Assembly (NCBI RefSeq): GCF_005311025.1
Contig: NZ_CP031747.1
Location: 3,325,634 to 3,389,633 of the forward strand
Origin: Alcaligenes faecalis
Lineage (GTDB): Bacteria > Pseudomonadota > Gammaproteobacteria > Burkholderiales > Burkholderiaceae_B
Direction of reading: 5' to 3'
Length of the DNA: 64,000 nt
Made by a program: the position numbers and the translations under genes. Positions 46,674 through 56,286 of the stretch are shown here, piece by piece (position 1 is the first letter of the stretch; each line of letters begins with the position of its first letter). The notes under the pieces are model-generated. The model had not been told where the DNA came from. It ran no database searches and saw nothing but the letters and a program-made list of their open reading frames with translations.

Positions 46674-47891
46674 ATGTCCATGTCGCAACTCAATTCCAAA
46701 CTGCTCGCCCAACAACCCAAAGAAATCCAGCGTCTGATCAATTACACCGACGCACTGGTACGTTCCGGCTCGCAGATCGAAGATCGCTATTGGCAAGGGC
46801 TGACCGCTCAATTGCTGGACAAGCTCTATAGCGGGCGCCGCAATACAGCGGTTGAACAGACACTGGAACTGCTGGGCAGCCAGCAACAAAACCAGCATTA
46901 CGAAATCCTGATGGAACTGGCCGAGTCCCACGCCGAGTGTCAGCAAATCGAGCATGACGGTGTGCTGTACGACGCCCTGCTGTTTTCGGCCCCGCTGACC
47001 GCCTGGACACGCTATCAACTGCCCCAGGGAGTATTGAAACCCCAGCAACACAAGGAACTGGAAGAGGCCTTGCGCGCCACGGTTCTGGCCGAAGGCACAA
47101 TGTGCGCCCTGCTGCCCAATCTGGTCAATTACGACGAGATGCCGCAGACCTACCAGCAGGCTTACGCCTGGACGCGCAGCCTGACTGCGCAAGCTCTGGG
47201 CCGCAGCCAGGAGCCTGCTCCACTGAACAAACCCGAAGAAGCCAGCAGCCTGTTGGCCGACGCCCGCTTTCTGATTGGTGTCGTCATGGCTCCGGTCGGT
47301 CAGCCCCTGTTTCGCTGGCAGCAATCCAGCGACAATCTGCAAGCCGACCACCTGCGCTGGGTAGAGCAATGGGTGGAGCGTTACTCCGCCATCGTCACGC
47401 CGTTGTTTACCGGCTGCCAGCTGCAGTTTCTGGCTCCCAACGCTTATTACGTCAATAACCGCGAGTCGGACCGCGAGATTCGCCCACTGGCCCTGAAGGC
47501 CGGTATCACCTGGCTGCAAACAGCCGTGAAGCTCTCGCCCGACCACTTGCGTGCGGTCATCGTTGCTTGCGGTGAAGAACAAGTCGAAGAATATCGCGTG
47601 GGCTTTAGCACCATTTCCTCGCCCACCGTGATTTATGGCTGTATCTGGCCTGTATTGAGCCAGGAAGAGGCCGAGTCCTCTTTCCACAGCGATGACCATA
47701 TCGACATCCCGGACGTGATTGCCGCCCTGCTCAGCACCCTGGGTCTGGTCCAGATTCAGCGCCTGCCCGGCCTGCACTCCACCGAGACCTGCGACGATTG
47801 CAACGCGCCCTTCTTCCCGGACATCAACGGCGAGATGCAGCACCCGGAACTGCCAGACGAAATCGATCTGGACCCCGTACAGCTACACTAA
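46674..47891 (+). CDS. DUF2863-type conserved protein
   Basis: The 405-residue soluble protein, from memory, matches DUF2863, a family mostly in Burkholderiales. No catalytic motif is clear. Two parts resemble each other in outline (LYDALLFSAPLTAWTRYQLP and a later EYRVGFSTISSPTVIYG), and the C-terminus holds a CDDC pair (TCDDCNAPFFPD) that might bind metal. The start is the ATG at 46674 or the one 6 bp later. The gene ends 1 bp before the earP start, so it is coupled to earP and efp. Confidence 0.75.
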   Translation: MSMSQLNSKLLAQQPKEIQRLINYTDALVRSGSQIEDRYWQGLTAQLLDKLYSGRRNTAVEQTLELLGSQQQNQHYEILMELAESHAECQQIEHDGVLYDALLFSAPLTAWTRYQLPQGVLKPQQHKELEEALRATVLAEGTMCALLPNLVNYDEMPQTYQQAYAWTRSLTAQALGRSQEPAPLNKPEEASSLLADARFLIGVVMAPVGQPLFRWQQSSDNLQADHLRWVEQWVERYSAIVTPLFTGCQLQFLAPNAYYVNNRESDREIRPLALKAGITWLQTAVKLSPDHLRAVIVACGEEQVEEYRVGFSTISSPTVIYGCIWPVLSQEEAESSFHSDDHIDIPDVIAALLSTLGLVQIQRLPGLHSTETCDDCNAPFFPDINGEMQHPELPDEIDLDPVQLH

Positions 47892-47892
47892 A

Positions 47893-49032
47893 TTGAACAC
47901 CGTTACTGTTTCCCAACCTGTATCCATAGACCTGTTTTGCCGTGTTATCGACAATCTGGGGGATATAGGCGTGTGCTGGCGGCTGGCCCGTCAGTTAGCT
48001 GCCAAACCCGAGGTCGCCCAGCTACGCCTGTGGGTAGATGATCTGCACAGCTTCAGCCGTATCCAGTCCGAAATTCAAAGCGAACGGCAAAGCCAGCAGC
48101 TGCAAGGCGTAGATATTGAGCATTGGCACGACGCGCGCCAAGAATACCCCGCAGCACATCCCTTCGTGATCGAGGCCTTTGCCTGCGAACCGCCCGAAGC
48201 CATGACACGGCAACTGACGGCAGATAGCCATGTGTGGATCAATCTGGATTACCTGAGCGCCGAACCCTGGGTACAGGGCTGCCACGGCCTGCCCTCCCCA
48301 CAAGCCGGTGGTGCGAACAAATATTTTTTCTTTCCCGGCTTTGTCCCGCAAACAGGGGGGCTGCTGCGTGAAAGCGATCTGCTGGCCCGTCGCGATGCCT
48401 TTCAAAGGGACGATGCTGCCTACCAGGCCATACTGAGTCGTCTGGGCGTGGCGCAGGAGCACATTCAAGCTCTGCTCCAGGGCGAGATGCAGCAAATGTT
48501 CCTGTTCTGCTATCCCGATGCGCCCGTCCTGGCCCTGCCCGAAGTGCTATCTACACTAAAGCAGAAAACCCTCCTGCTGGTGCCCGAGTCTGTTGCCCAA
48601 GGTATCCCGGATCTGGAGCAAGGCCACTTGCAAGTTCAGCGCATCCCCGCTGTGAATCAGGCCGATTTTGATGCCCTGCTCTGGCGTAGCACGCTGAATA
48701 TTGTGCGTGGCGAGGACTCCCTGGTACGCGCCATCTGGGCCGCTCAGCCCATGCTGTGGCAGCCTTACGTACAGGAAGAACAGGCCCATCTGGACAAGCT
48801 GCAAGCCTGGCTGGATACCGGCAATTTGCCCAAGCCGGTTCAAGCCCTGCATCTGGCCTGGAGCAGTGCCGATCAGGCCGGTGCCGCCACTGCCTTGAGC
48901 CGCTGCCTGGACCCCAAGGTGTTGCGTCTATGGCAACAAGAAGCCCGTGCTTATAGTGAAAAACTGGCTGAACAAGCCGATTTGGCCAGCAGTTTGCTGA
49001 GTTTTTACACCCAAGTCGCCCGAAAACGCTAA
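47893..49032 (+). CDS. earP: EF-P arginine rhamnosyltransferase EarP (TTG start)
   Basis: The 379-residue GT-B glycosyltransferase attaches rhamnose from dTDP-rhamnose to Arg32 of EF-P. The N-terminal motif DLFCRVIDNLGDIGVCWRLA is the family signature, and KYFFFPGFVPQTGGLLRE and the nucleotide-sugar site NIVRGEDSLVRAIWA are conserved. The only fitting start is TTG at 47893, one base after the DUF2863 stop; no ATG or GTG lies between it and the conserved motif. The poor start and weak Shine-Dalgarno suggest low expression or coupling. The efp gene follows by 72 bp. Confidence 0.95.
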   Translation: MNTVTVSQPVSIDLFCRVIDNLGDIGVCWRLARQLAAKPEVAQLRLWVDDLHSFSRIQSEIQSERQSQQLQGVDIEHWHDARQEYPAAHPFVIEAFACEPPEAMTRQLTADSHVWINLDYLSAEPWVQGCHGLPSPQAGGANKYFFFPGFVPQTGGLLRESDLLARRDAFQRDDAAYQAILSRLGVAQEHIQALLQGEMQQMFLFCYPDAPVLALPEVLSTLKQKTLLLVPESVAQGIPDLEQGHLQVQRIPAVNQADFDALLWRSTLNIVRGEDSLVRAIWAAQPMLWQPYVQEEQAHLDKLQAWLDTGNLPKPVQALHLAWSSADQAGAATALSRCLDPKVLRLWQQEARAYSEKLAEQADLASSLLSFYTQVARKR

Positions 49033-49104
49033 AATAACGGATTACCTCTTAAAAGCTCCCTGACACTGCGTTTGGCGGAGCCTGTCCCATTCGGAGTTTT
49101 TTTA

Positions 49105-49662
49105 ATGAAAACCGCACAAGAACTGCGCGTTGGTAACGTCGCGATGGTTAATGGCGACCCTCTGGTCGTTCAGAAAACGGAATACAACAAATCCGGTCGC
49201 AACTCCGCCGTTGTCAAATTGAAGTTCAAGAACCTGCTGACCGGCTCGAACAGCGAAGCCGTGCACAAAGCTGACGAAAAATTTGAAGTGGTCCAGCTGG
49301 AAAAGCGCGAATGCACTTACTCCTACTTTGCTGACCCCATGTACGTCTTCATGGACGAAGAGTACAACCAGTACGAAATCGAAGCTGAAAGCATGGGCGA
49401 CGCCCTGGATTACCTGGAAGAAAACATGTCCGTTGAGGCCGTTTTCTACGAAGGCCGTGCTATTTCGGTTGAACTGCCCACCATCATCGTGCGCGAAATC
49501 ACCTACACCGAACCTGCCGTGAAAGGCGATACCTCCGGTAAAGTGCTGAAGCCTGCCAAGATCAACACGGGCACCGAAATCAGCGTGCCTCTGTTCTGCA
49601 ACATCGGCGACAAGATCGAAATCGACACCCGCACTGGCGAATACCGCAGCCGCGTGATGTAA
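49105..49662 (+). CDS. efp: Translation elongation factor P (Arg32 type)
   Basis: The 185-residue EF-P helps ribosomes through polyproline stretches. The KOW-like N-terminal domain carries NKSGRNSA with Arg at position 32, the residue rhamnosylated by EarP, instead of the Lys modified in E. coli. The ATG at 49105 gives the standard N-terminus [15 protein letters not shown] terminator follows. Confidence 0.98.
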   Translation: MKTAQELRVGNVAMVNGDPLVVQKTEYNKSGRNSAVVKLKFKNLLTGSNSEAVHKADEKFEVVQLEKRECTYSYFADPMYVFMDEEYNQYEIEAESMGDALDYLEENMSVEAVFYEGRAISVELPTIIVREITYTEPAVKGDTSGKVLKPAKINTGTEISVPLFCNIGDKIEIDTRTGEYRSRVM

Positions 49663-49696
49663 GAAAGACGTCGTGCCGCCCAGTGCGGTACGCGCA

Positions 49697-49725
49697 AAAA
49701 AGGGGCTGTTTTACAGCCCCTTTTT
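49697..49725 (+). terminator. Rho-independent terminator of efp (bidirectional)
   Basis: A 12-bp stem AAAAAGGGGCTG / CAGCCCCTTTTT with a 5-nt loop lies 35 bp after the efp stop. T runs exist on both strands, so it can also end the convergent catabolic operon. Confidence 0.9.
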
Positions 49726-49753
49726 CCTGCCTGCTCGAATCACCACATCATCC

Positions 49754-50506
49754 TCAGGCCAGCAGGCCGGTATTCACAAAACCACCGTCCACACTGATGA
49801 CCTGCCCGGTCATATAGGCTGCTTTTTCGGTATCCAGCAAAAAGCAGATCGCCTGCGCTACCTCACGCGGCGTGCCATAGCGATGCATGGGCACGGCAGA
49901 TTTCCAGGTTTCCTGCACCTGCTCCGTGTGCACCTGCATGGCCAATGGCGTCATGATCGGACCAGGACACACACAATTCACCCGTATGCCTTCCTGGGCC
50001 AGCTCATTGGCCATGACCTGCGTCAGGTTGATCAAACCCGCCTTGGTAATGCCATAGGCGGCACGCCCACGATTACCAAGCAGACCCGACACCGAGGAAA
50101 TATGTACAATCGCGCCCTGCTTGTACTCGCGCATCAACAAGGCCGCTTCCCGGCTGATGCTGAAAGCCGCCAGCACATTGACCTCGAAGGTTGCCCGTAG
50201 CAAGGCCGAGTCCGTTTCCAGAAACGTCACATCACGTCCAAAGCCAGCCGAGTTCACCAGGCCGCCCACAGGACGTTGGGCGTGATAGCGCTTCAGCAAA
50301 GGAGCAATACGCGCTTCGTCGGTAATATCCAGCAGCTCGGCGGCCAGATGATCGCCGTAACGATTGAACTGCTCTGTCAAAGAGTCCAGTTTCTCGGCAT
50401 TATTATCCAGAGCCAGCACATACGCGCCCTGCTCCAGCAACAACTCGACCGTTGCCAGCCCTATGCCCGACGCCGCCCCCGTCACTACCATCCAGGAATC
50501 TTGCAT
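49754..50506 (-). CDS. Short-chain dehydrogenase/reductase
   Basis: The 250-residue classical SDR has the NAD(P) motif TGAASGIGLATVEL, NSAG at beta-4, the catalytic Ser in HISSVSG, and YGITKAG (YxxxK). The Asp in LALDNNAEK at the end of beta-2 favours NAD(H). Its start overlaps the stop of the PPC-domain gene as ATGA. It is the last gene of the thiolase/ligase operon and may oxidise a hydroxyacyl intermediate; substrate unknown. Confidence 0.9.
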   Translation of the reverse strand: MQDSWMVVTGAASGIGLATVELLLEQGAYVLALDNNAEKLDSLTEQFNRYGDHLAAELLDITDEARIAPLLKRYHAQRPVGGLVNSAGFGRDVTFLETDSALLRATFEVNVLAAFSISREAALLMREYKQGAIVHISSVSGLLGNRGRAAYGITKAGLINLTQVMANELAQEGIRVNCVCPGPIMTPLAMQVHTEQVQETWKSAVPMHRYGTPREVAQAICFLLDTEKAAYMTGQVISVDGGFVNTGLLA

Positions 50507-51381
50507 CAGGCTGCCTCCAGAACCATTTCAAAAGTCACCAGCACAGAGTTCACCTCCGGTTTCAAACGACCACGATGCACGCCATGCTGATAATCAATAA
50601 TGATCACGTCCAGTTGCACTTGTTGCTCGGCGGGCAGGCTCAGGTCAATCCGCCCTTCCTCAATCAGCACCTCAGTGACAAAAGGTTCGACAACGATCTC
50701 AGGCTCCAGGATCGCCCCGACCAAACTCCCGACACCACCGCGGATGACGGCACGCGTCAGGCCCAGCTCCTGACAGATAGCCCGCAAGACAGCCGAGATA
50801 TTCTGGTTCGGGGCCAAGGTCACAATCCAGCTTTTCGGGCTTTCAGGCTGAGCCTGGACTGACAAGTGCTCGGGTCTGGCGACAGGCGTGAACAAGCTGA
50901 AATTCGTTTCCGGGCAAGGCAGAGTCTCAAAGGCTGCGCCGCGGACATAGCTAATATCCAGCTCCGGCGAACCACCCAAAATCGTTTGGTCCGGGAGAAT
51001 ATGCCCGGCCTGCAACTGTCCTTCAGAGTCACGCCAGGCGGCATGACAGTGCAGCCATAACTGGCCATCTGGTTTGCGCCCCAGAGTCACACTGGCCTGC
51101 TCAATCTGAACCGGACCGGGGTGTGTATAAAGCTGGCTGTAGTACACCGAATGATCGGGCGAGGAAGACAGCGCCGGCATCACATAATGCAGGTCCGCAA
51201 ACTGCCCGCCTTTGAAACGCCCGACCGCGCTGTACAGATCATGCGCCTCCCCCGCAAGGCGAAAGGCATCCAGCAAGGAATGCCCGGCCCGCAAGGTCTG
51301 GGTATGACTTTCCGTCTGGCAAGGGGCCAGCATATAAGGCTGAGCCCGCTGAACGCCAGGATGCTTGACCTCTCTTAGCAT
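50506..51381 (-). CDS. Tandem PPC (DUF296)-domain protein
   Basis: The 291-residue soluble protein appears to hold two PPC/DUF296 domains. The first (about residues 25-140) has the His cluster LHCHAAWRDSEG and AGH (His111, His113, His127), as in metal-binding prokaryotic PPC proteins. The second (about 185-290) starts PNQNISAVLRAICQELGL and has RGGVGSLVGAILEP but fewer His. Function is unknown; prokaryotic PPC proteins are uncharacterised homologues of plant AHL domains. The ATG at 51381 overlaps the ligase stop by 7 bp, and its stop overlaps the SDR start, so it is a fixed part of the operon. Confidence 0.75.
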   Translation of the reverse strand: MLREVKHPGVQRAQPYMLAPCQTESHTQTLRAGHSLLDAFRLAGEAHDLYSAVGRFKGGQFADLHYVMPALSSSPDHSVYYSQLYTHPGPVQIEQASVTLGRKPDGQLWLHCHAAWRDSEGQLQAGHILPDQTILGGSPELDISYVRGAAFETLPCPETNFSLFTPVARPEHLSVQAQPESPKSWIVTLAPNQNISAVLRAICQELGLTRAVIRGGVGSLVGAILEPEIVVEPFVTEVLIEEGRIDLSLPAEQQVQLDVIIIDYQHGVHRGRLKPEVNSVLVTFEMVLEAA

Positions 51382-52997
51382 GGTGCCTCCTGTGCCAGCT
51401 GCGGCAAGCATTTCATCAGCTCATCTTTCACCATGCGCTTGGGCACCTTGCCGTAGCCGGACTTGGGCAGGGAATCCCAGAACTGGATGTACTTGGGCAT
51501 CTTGTAGCGGGCGATGCGCTCGCTCAGCCAGCTGCGCAGCTCGGCCTCCGTCAAGGCGGCCCCTTCTTTCAAGACACACACTGCCACTCCGACTTCACCC
51601 CACTGACGATCCGGCACACCCACCACCGCCACTTCAGTAATTGCACCGTGCAGCAGGATGTATTCCTCGATCTCGCGCGGGTAAATGTTGGAGCCGCCCG
51701 AGATGTACATATCAGAAGCACGCCCGGTCAGGTACACATAGCCACGCTCGTCCATATGGCCGATATCGCCCGTGCGAAACCAGCCATTGCGGAAGGACTC
51801 GGCATTGGCCTTGGGATTGTTGTAGTAGCCCGCAAACACGGCTGGGCCAATTACGCAGACCTCGCCAGTTTCGCCATACGCCACTTCCCGACCTTGTTCG
51901 TCCTGAATGGACACCTGCATGCCCGCACGCTCGTAGCCACAACTGGCGGGATGGCTGATACGACCATCAGCATCTTGATGATCAAAAGACGGCAGCACGG
52001 TGATATTGCCCGTCACCTCGCCCAGGCCGTAGTACTGCACCAGCACCGGACCGAACTTCTCCAGCGCCAGACGCAAATCCGCCTCGTACATGGGTGCACC
52101 GGCATAGATCACATGACGCAGGCTGGAGTGATCGTACTGATCGATATGCGGGCACTCGGCCAGCAACTTCAAAATCGTCGGTACTGTGAACAAGGTGCTG
52201 AGCTTGTACTTTTCGATCAAGGCAAAGGCTTGTTCGGTACTGAAGCTGTCGCCCGGCAAGAGCACGGTTTTTGCGCCACGCAACACCAGATTCAACTGAT
52301 GCACACCTGCACCATGCGACAAGGGAGCCAGCACCAGACCACCATCTTCGCTGCGTGTACCGGGCAAGAGATCAGCCAGATGATTGGTCAGGACAAAGGC
52401 CATTTGCCCGTGCGTCAACACAGCGGCCTTGGGCTTGCCCGTCGTACCGGAGGTAAACAGCAGCCAGCAAGGTGTGTTGGAAAACACATCGGCATTCGGC
52501 GTAACGGCACCCGCATGATCCCTTAACAGATCTGCCACCAAGGGGCGCGAATCGGCTGGTGCTGGTGTACCGCGCAACCACAGCAAGTCCATCTGCGGGA
52601 AATGCTGGGTGACGGTTTCCGCATGTTCAGGGAAGTCCGTCTGGCACAGGAATACCGTGCTGCCAGACACCTCCACCATATGCAGCAACTCTTCGGGCTT
52701 GACGCGGAAGTTGGTCGGCACCCAGATCGCCCCCAGACGGAAAGCGGCGAACATGGAGAGGAACATCTCATTGCTGTTTTTGGAGTGCACCAGAATCGCG
52801 CTGCCAGCCTGCACACCACGGGCCTTCAGGCCCGCCGCCAAGGCTGACACCTGGGCGTCCAGCTCCTTCCAGCTCCAGCTTTCCTCGCCCCAGATCAGCG
52901 CGGGTTGATCCGGCAGACGACGCGCATTCTGGGTCAGCAGGTGCGACAAGTTCATGGCCCGATTCGACATGGGCTGTACCACGGCATTTGTCATCAT
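51375..52997 (-). CDS. AMP-forming acyl-CoA synthetase
   Basis: The 540-residue ANL-superfamily ligase has the phosphate loop LLFTSGTTGKPKAAVL, YYGLGEVTG, GWFRTGDIG and the C-terminal lysine region LPKSGYGKVPKR. It activates a carboxylic acid to its CoA thioester. The substrate is unknown; it is similar to the broad long/medium-chain or aromatic acid ligases. The ATG overlaps the thiolase stop as ATGA. Confidence 0.93.
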   Translation of the reverse strand: MMTNAVVQPMSNRAMNLSHLLTQNARRLPDQPALIWGEESWSWKELDAQVSALAAGLKARGVQAGSAILVHSKNSNEMFLSMFAAFRLGAIWVPTNFRVKPEELLHMVEVSGSTVFLCQTDFPEHAETVTQHFPQMDLLWLRGTPAPADSRPLVADLLRDHAGAVTPNADVFSNTPCWLLFTSGTTGKPKAAVLTHGQMAFVLTNHLADLLPGTRSEDGGLVLAPLSHGAGVHQLNLVLRGAKTVLLPGDSFSTEQAFALIEKYKLSTLFTVPTILKLLAECPHIDQYDHSSLRHVIYAGAPMYEADLRLALEKFGPVLVQYYGLGEVTGNITVLPSFDHQDADGRISHPASCGYERAGMQVSIQDEQGREVAYGETGEVCVIGPAVFAGYYNNPKANAESFRNGWFRTGDIGHMDERGYVYLTGRASDMYISGGSNIYPREIEEYILLHGAITEVAVVGVPDRQWGEVGVAVCVLKEGAALTEAELRSWLSERIARYKMPKYIQFWDSLPKSGYGKVPKRMVKDELMKCLPQLAQEAPC

Positions 52998-54163
52998 TTC
53001 AAGCGTTCCAGAATCGACACATAGTTAGCCACAGCCGCACCACCCATATTGAAGATGCCAGCCAGTTCCGCCTGCGGCAACTGCATGTCACCGGCTTCCT
53101 GAGCCAGCTGCATGGCGGCCATCACGTGCATGGAAACACCGGTTGCGCCCAGAGGGTGACCGCGAGCTTTCAGGCCACCGGAGACGTTCACCGGCAACTG
53201 ACCATCCTTACGGGTGCGACCTTCCAGAATCACTTTCCAGCCCTCGCCACGCGGAGCCAGACCCATGGCTTCGTACTCCAGCATTTCGGCGGTAGTAAAA
53301 CAGTCGTGGGTTTCCACCAGATCCAGATCCAGAATGCCTACACCGGCTTTGGACAGAGCCTGCTGCCAGGCACGATGCGCCCCTTCAAACGCAATCGGGT
53401 CGCGGCGCGACAGAGGCATGAAATCATTGACCTGCACTCGGGAGCGGAAGCGAATCGCGCGGCGCAAGGCACGGGCGGTTTCTTCATCTGCCAGAATCAG
53501 CGCGGCAGCCCCGTCGGACACCATGGAGCAGTCGGTGCGGCGCAGCGGGCCGGCCACCAGAGGGTTCTTTTCCGAAACCTGATCGCAGAACTCCAGACCC
53601 AGATCACGGCGCACATGGGCGTAAGGGTTGGCCAGGGCATTCACATGATTCTTGGCGGCAATCTGCGCCAAAGAGTGGCTCTGGTCGCCATAACGATCAA
53701 AGTAAGCCTGGGTGATCTGACCAAAAATCCCCGCAAAGCCCAGCGGATTGTCCTCTTCCTTGCGATAGCAGCCGGAGCTGAGAATTTCAGGAATACGGCC
53801 AGGAGGCACGCCCGTCATTTTTTCCGCACCGACAGCAATACCAATGCGGGCACGGCCGCTTTCAATCGCATCCATCACGCTATGAATAGCGGCACTACCC
53901 GTGGCGCACGCATTTTCTACGTGCACGGCAGGTGTGAAACGCAGATCAGGCTGATGCAGGGACAACAATCCGGCCTCAAACCCTTGGGGATTCAAGCCAT
54001 TGTTATAGACACCCACAGCCGCAAAATCGATGTCGCTGGCCTGTATGCCGGCATGCGCAATCGAATCCCTGACCACGGCTTGAATCAATTCTTCAATGTC
54101 GATGTTATCCAGCTTTCCAAACGGGGTATGTGCCCATCCCACAATACATGCGTGTCCAGACAT
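52994..54163 (-). CDS. Thiolase-family acetyl-CoA acyltransferase (SCPx-like)
   Basis: The 389-residue thiolase has the nucleophilic Cys in VENACATGSAAIH and the C-terminal GGLKARGHPLGATGVSMH with the catalytic His. The N-terminus MSGHACIVGWAHTPFG resembles the SCPx/lipid-transfer-like thiolases rather than PhaA. The usual second C-terminal Cys (CxGGG) is replaced by NMGGAAVAN, also typical for this subgroup. The ATG at 54163 follows AAGGAAAAC. It lies 65 bp after the iclR gene. Confidence 0.92.
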   Translation of the reverse strand: MSGHACIVGWAHTPFGKLDNIDIEELIQAVVRDSIAHAGIQASDIDFAAVGVYNNGLNPQGFEAGLLSLHQPDLRFTPAVHVENACATGSAAIHSVMDAIESGRARIGIAVGAEKMTGVPPGRIPEILSSGCYRKEEDNPLGFAGIFGQITQAYFDRYGDQSHSLAQIAAKNHVNALANPYAHVRRDLGLEFCDQVSEKNPLVAGPLRRTDCSMVSDGAAALILADEETARALRRAIRFRSRVQVNDFMPLSRRDPIAFEGAHRAWQQALSKAGVGILDLDLVETHDCFTTAEMLEYEAMGLAPRGEGWKVILEGRTRKDGQLPVNVSGGLKARGHPLGATGVSMHVMAAMQLAQEAGDMQLPQAELAGIFNMGGAAVANYVSILERLK

Positions 54164-54228
54164 AGTTTTCCTTGAACGTAGAAATTTGATCAATGAATCG
54201 CTCGCCCCTGAAAAGCTGAAATAGCTGC

Positions 54229-55029
54229 TCAAGGGCCCGTAACTTGTTCCCCAATCTTCAAAGACTCGATGTACGCCTTCTCTTCCAACAAAAGCGCCAC
54301 CAGCTCCTCATGTCGCTTGTTGCGCAAGCGGCTCTCTACACTGGCGATGGCCAGGGAAGCCGGCATGCCACTGGTGGGATGAGAAACGCAAACCGCCACC
54401 CCCCAGGAACCTTCAAAAATAAAACCACGGTTAAAGGCATAGCCTTGCTCACGCGTCTCGGCCACCAGATCCCACAGAATGTCGGTGCTCAACTGGGGGT
54501 ACTGGCGCAGGCGCTCGGCATTGGCCTCCAGTGCTTCGCCAATCTGCTCATCCGTCATGGCCGCCAGAAATGCAATCCCACTGGCGCCACAACCCAAGGG
54601 GTGACGATCCCCCGGCTGCAACACATGCGAGCGCAAGGGATGATGCCCTTCCTCGCGAGCCAGACAGACGGTTTCATAGCCGCGCTGCACGCTGAGCAGC
54701 GCGCTGTCGCCCGACACCTTGGCAATACGCGCCAAGCTGCGTTCGGCAATGCGCTGAATGCCAAAACGATGCGCTGCCATCAGCCCCAAGGAATACAGCT
54801 CGGGGCCGGGAAAATATTTGCGCGATACCGGGTCCTGCTCAATCAAGCCATTGCCCATCAAAGCCAATAACAGGCGACGGGTGGTGGGCTTGGTCAACTC
54901 GACCTTTTTCACGACATCACTCAAGCCTATGCCCTGGTTACGCAGGCCTACGACCACCTGCATGACTTGCACGGCCCTATCCAGGGTTTGGCTGGAAGAA
55001 ATCGACTCTGGGCTCTCTTTGGAATCCAT
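54229..55029 (-). CDS. IclR-family transcriptional regulator
   Basis: The 266-residue regulator has an N-terminal winged helix-turn-helix (GIGLSDVVKKVELTKPTTRRLL) and an IclR effector domain (PLGCGASGIAFLAAM, EQGYAFNRGFIFEGSWGVAV). It is encoded between the thiolase operon (downstream, same strand) and a divergent TRAP operon. Two GGTCC-N7-GGACC palindromes lie between. A GTG two codons earlier could also be the start. It probably controls both arms in response to the transported acid or its CoA ester. Confidence 0.92.
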   Translation of the reverse strand: MDSKESPESISSSQTLDRAVQVMQVVVGLRNQGIGLSDVVKKVELTKPTTRRLLLALMGNGLIEQDPVSRKYFPGPELYSLGLMAAHRFGIQRIAERSLARIAKVSGDSALLSVQRGYETVCLAREEGHHPLRSHVLQPGDRHPLGCGASGIAFLAAMTDEQIGEALEANAERLRQYPQLSTDILWDLVAETREQGYAFNRGFIFEGSWGVAVCVSHPTSGMPASLAIASVESRLRNKRHEELVALLLEEKAYIESLKIGEQVTGP

Positions 55030-55050
55030 TTTCACACTCTTGATAATATA

Positions 55051-55067
55051 GGTCCGTATATTGGACC
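55051..55067. promoter_or_regulatory. IclR operator candidate 1
   Basis: GGTCCGTATATTGGACC, a palindrome 21 bp upstream of the iclR start. It shares arms and length with the second copy at 55225. Confidence 0.7.
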
Positions 55068-55224
55068 ACTTAGTGATTCAGATTGGAATACGTGAACCGC
55101 CCTTTAGCGAAGTATTTTGGGCAGTATATTAAATATTTACGTAAATCCTGTAGGTAAAAATACTAGGTTGTCCTAATTTCAGGCCTGTCTTGTAATGCAG
55201 CAGGTCAGCTTACATAAATCTATA

Positions 55225-55241
55225 GGTCCATTAAATGGACC
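55225..55241. promoter_or_regulatory. IclR operator candidate 2
   Basis: GGTCCATTAAATGGACC, 17 bp before the TRAP dctP start and just upstream of its Shine-Dalgarno. At this position a bound protein would block transcription of the TRAP operon. Confidence 0.7.
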
Positions 55242-55258
55242 CCACAGGAGATTAAAAA

Positions 55259-56269
55259 ATGAAGCGTCGCACATTTCTGAAAACAGTTGCTGCCAGCAGC
55301 ACCCTGCCCTGGGCATTGAGCTTTTCCAAATCTGCTCAAGCTGCCGAATTCGAGTATCGCATTGCGCACAGCGTGCCCACCCATCACCCCTTACATGTCC
55401 GCATGGTTGAAGCCGCAGACCGCATTCGGGAACAAACGAATGGGCGCTTTGACCTGCGCATCTTCCCCTCGGACCAATTGGGTTCGCAGACCGATGTGAT
55501 GAGCCAGATCCGCTCGGGCGCTATTGATTTCCTGTGCTTGTCCGGTGTGGTGCTCTCTACCCTGGTTCCCTCCAGCGCCATCAGCGGCCTGGGCTTTGCG
55601 TTCAAAGATTACGACCAGGTCTGGAAAGCCATGGATGGCGGTCTGGGCGAGTTCATTCGTGCCGAGATCGCCAAAACCCGCTCCCTGTTTGCCTTTGAAC
55701 AAATCTGGGACAACGGCTATCGCCAGATCACCAGTTCGGGCCGCGCCGCCGCTACTCCGGCTGACATCAGCGGCATGAAGATTCGCGTTCCGCCCTCCTC
55801 CATGTGGACCTCGCTGTTCAGCTCCTTGGGTGCTGCTCCGGCCACCATCAACGCCAACGAGCTGTACTCCTCCTTGCAGACCAAGATTGTCGATGCCCAG
55901 GAAAACCCGCTGGCCGTGATTTCCACCCTGAAGCTGTACGAAGTGCAGCAGTACTGCGCCATGACCAACCATATGTGGGACGGTTTCTGGCTGCTGGCCA
56001 ACCGCCGCAACTTCGACGGCCTGCCCGAGGATATTCAGGAAATTGTGCGCAAGAACCTGAACCAGAGCGCCGTACAGGAACGTGCCGACTTGCTGGCCCT
56101 ATCCGAGCAATTGCAAAGCGATCTGGAAGGCAAAGGCATGCAATTCGTCCAGGCCGATACCGCCGCCTTCAAGCAGCGTCTGATTGATGCCGGTTTCTAT
56201 GCCGAATGGAAGAAGAAGTTCCCGGCAACAGGCTGGGAGCAATTGGAATCCGTCGTCGGTAGTTTATAA
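55259..56269 (+). CDS. dctP: TRAP transporter substrate-binding protein (DctP family)
   Basis: The 336-residue protein has a Tat-like signal (KRRTFLKTV, cleavage near SAQAA). The fold includes IAHSVPTHHPLHVRM, GMKIRVPPSSMWTSLFSSLGA with the usual carboxylate-binding Arg, and KIVDAQENPLAVI. The ligand is unknown but is probably the acid activated by the divergent CoA ligase. The Shine-Dalgarno is ACAGGAG. Confidence 0.93.
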   Translation: MKRRTFLKTVAASSTLPWALSFSKSAQAAEFEYRIAHSVPTHHPLHVRMVEAADRIREQTNGRFDLRIFPSDQLGSQTDVMSQIRSGAIDFLCLSGVVLSTLVPSSAISGLGFAFKDYDQVWKAMDGGLGEFIRAEIAKTRSLFAFEQIWDNGYRQITSSGRAAATPADISGMKIRVPPSSMWTSLFSSLGAAPATINANELYSSLQTKIVDAQENPLAVISTLKLYEVQQYCAMTNHMWDGFWLLANRRNFDGLPEDIQEIVRKNLNQSAVQERADLLALSEQLQSDLEGKGMQFVQADTAAFKQRLIDAGFYAEWKKKFPATGWEQLESVVGSL

Positions 56270-56286
56270 GCCAGGGGCACAGCACA

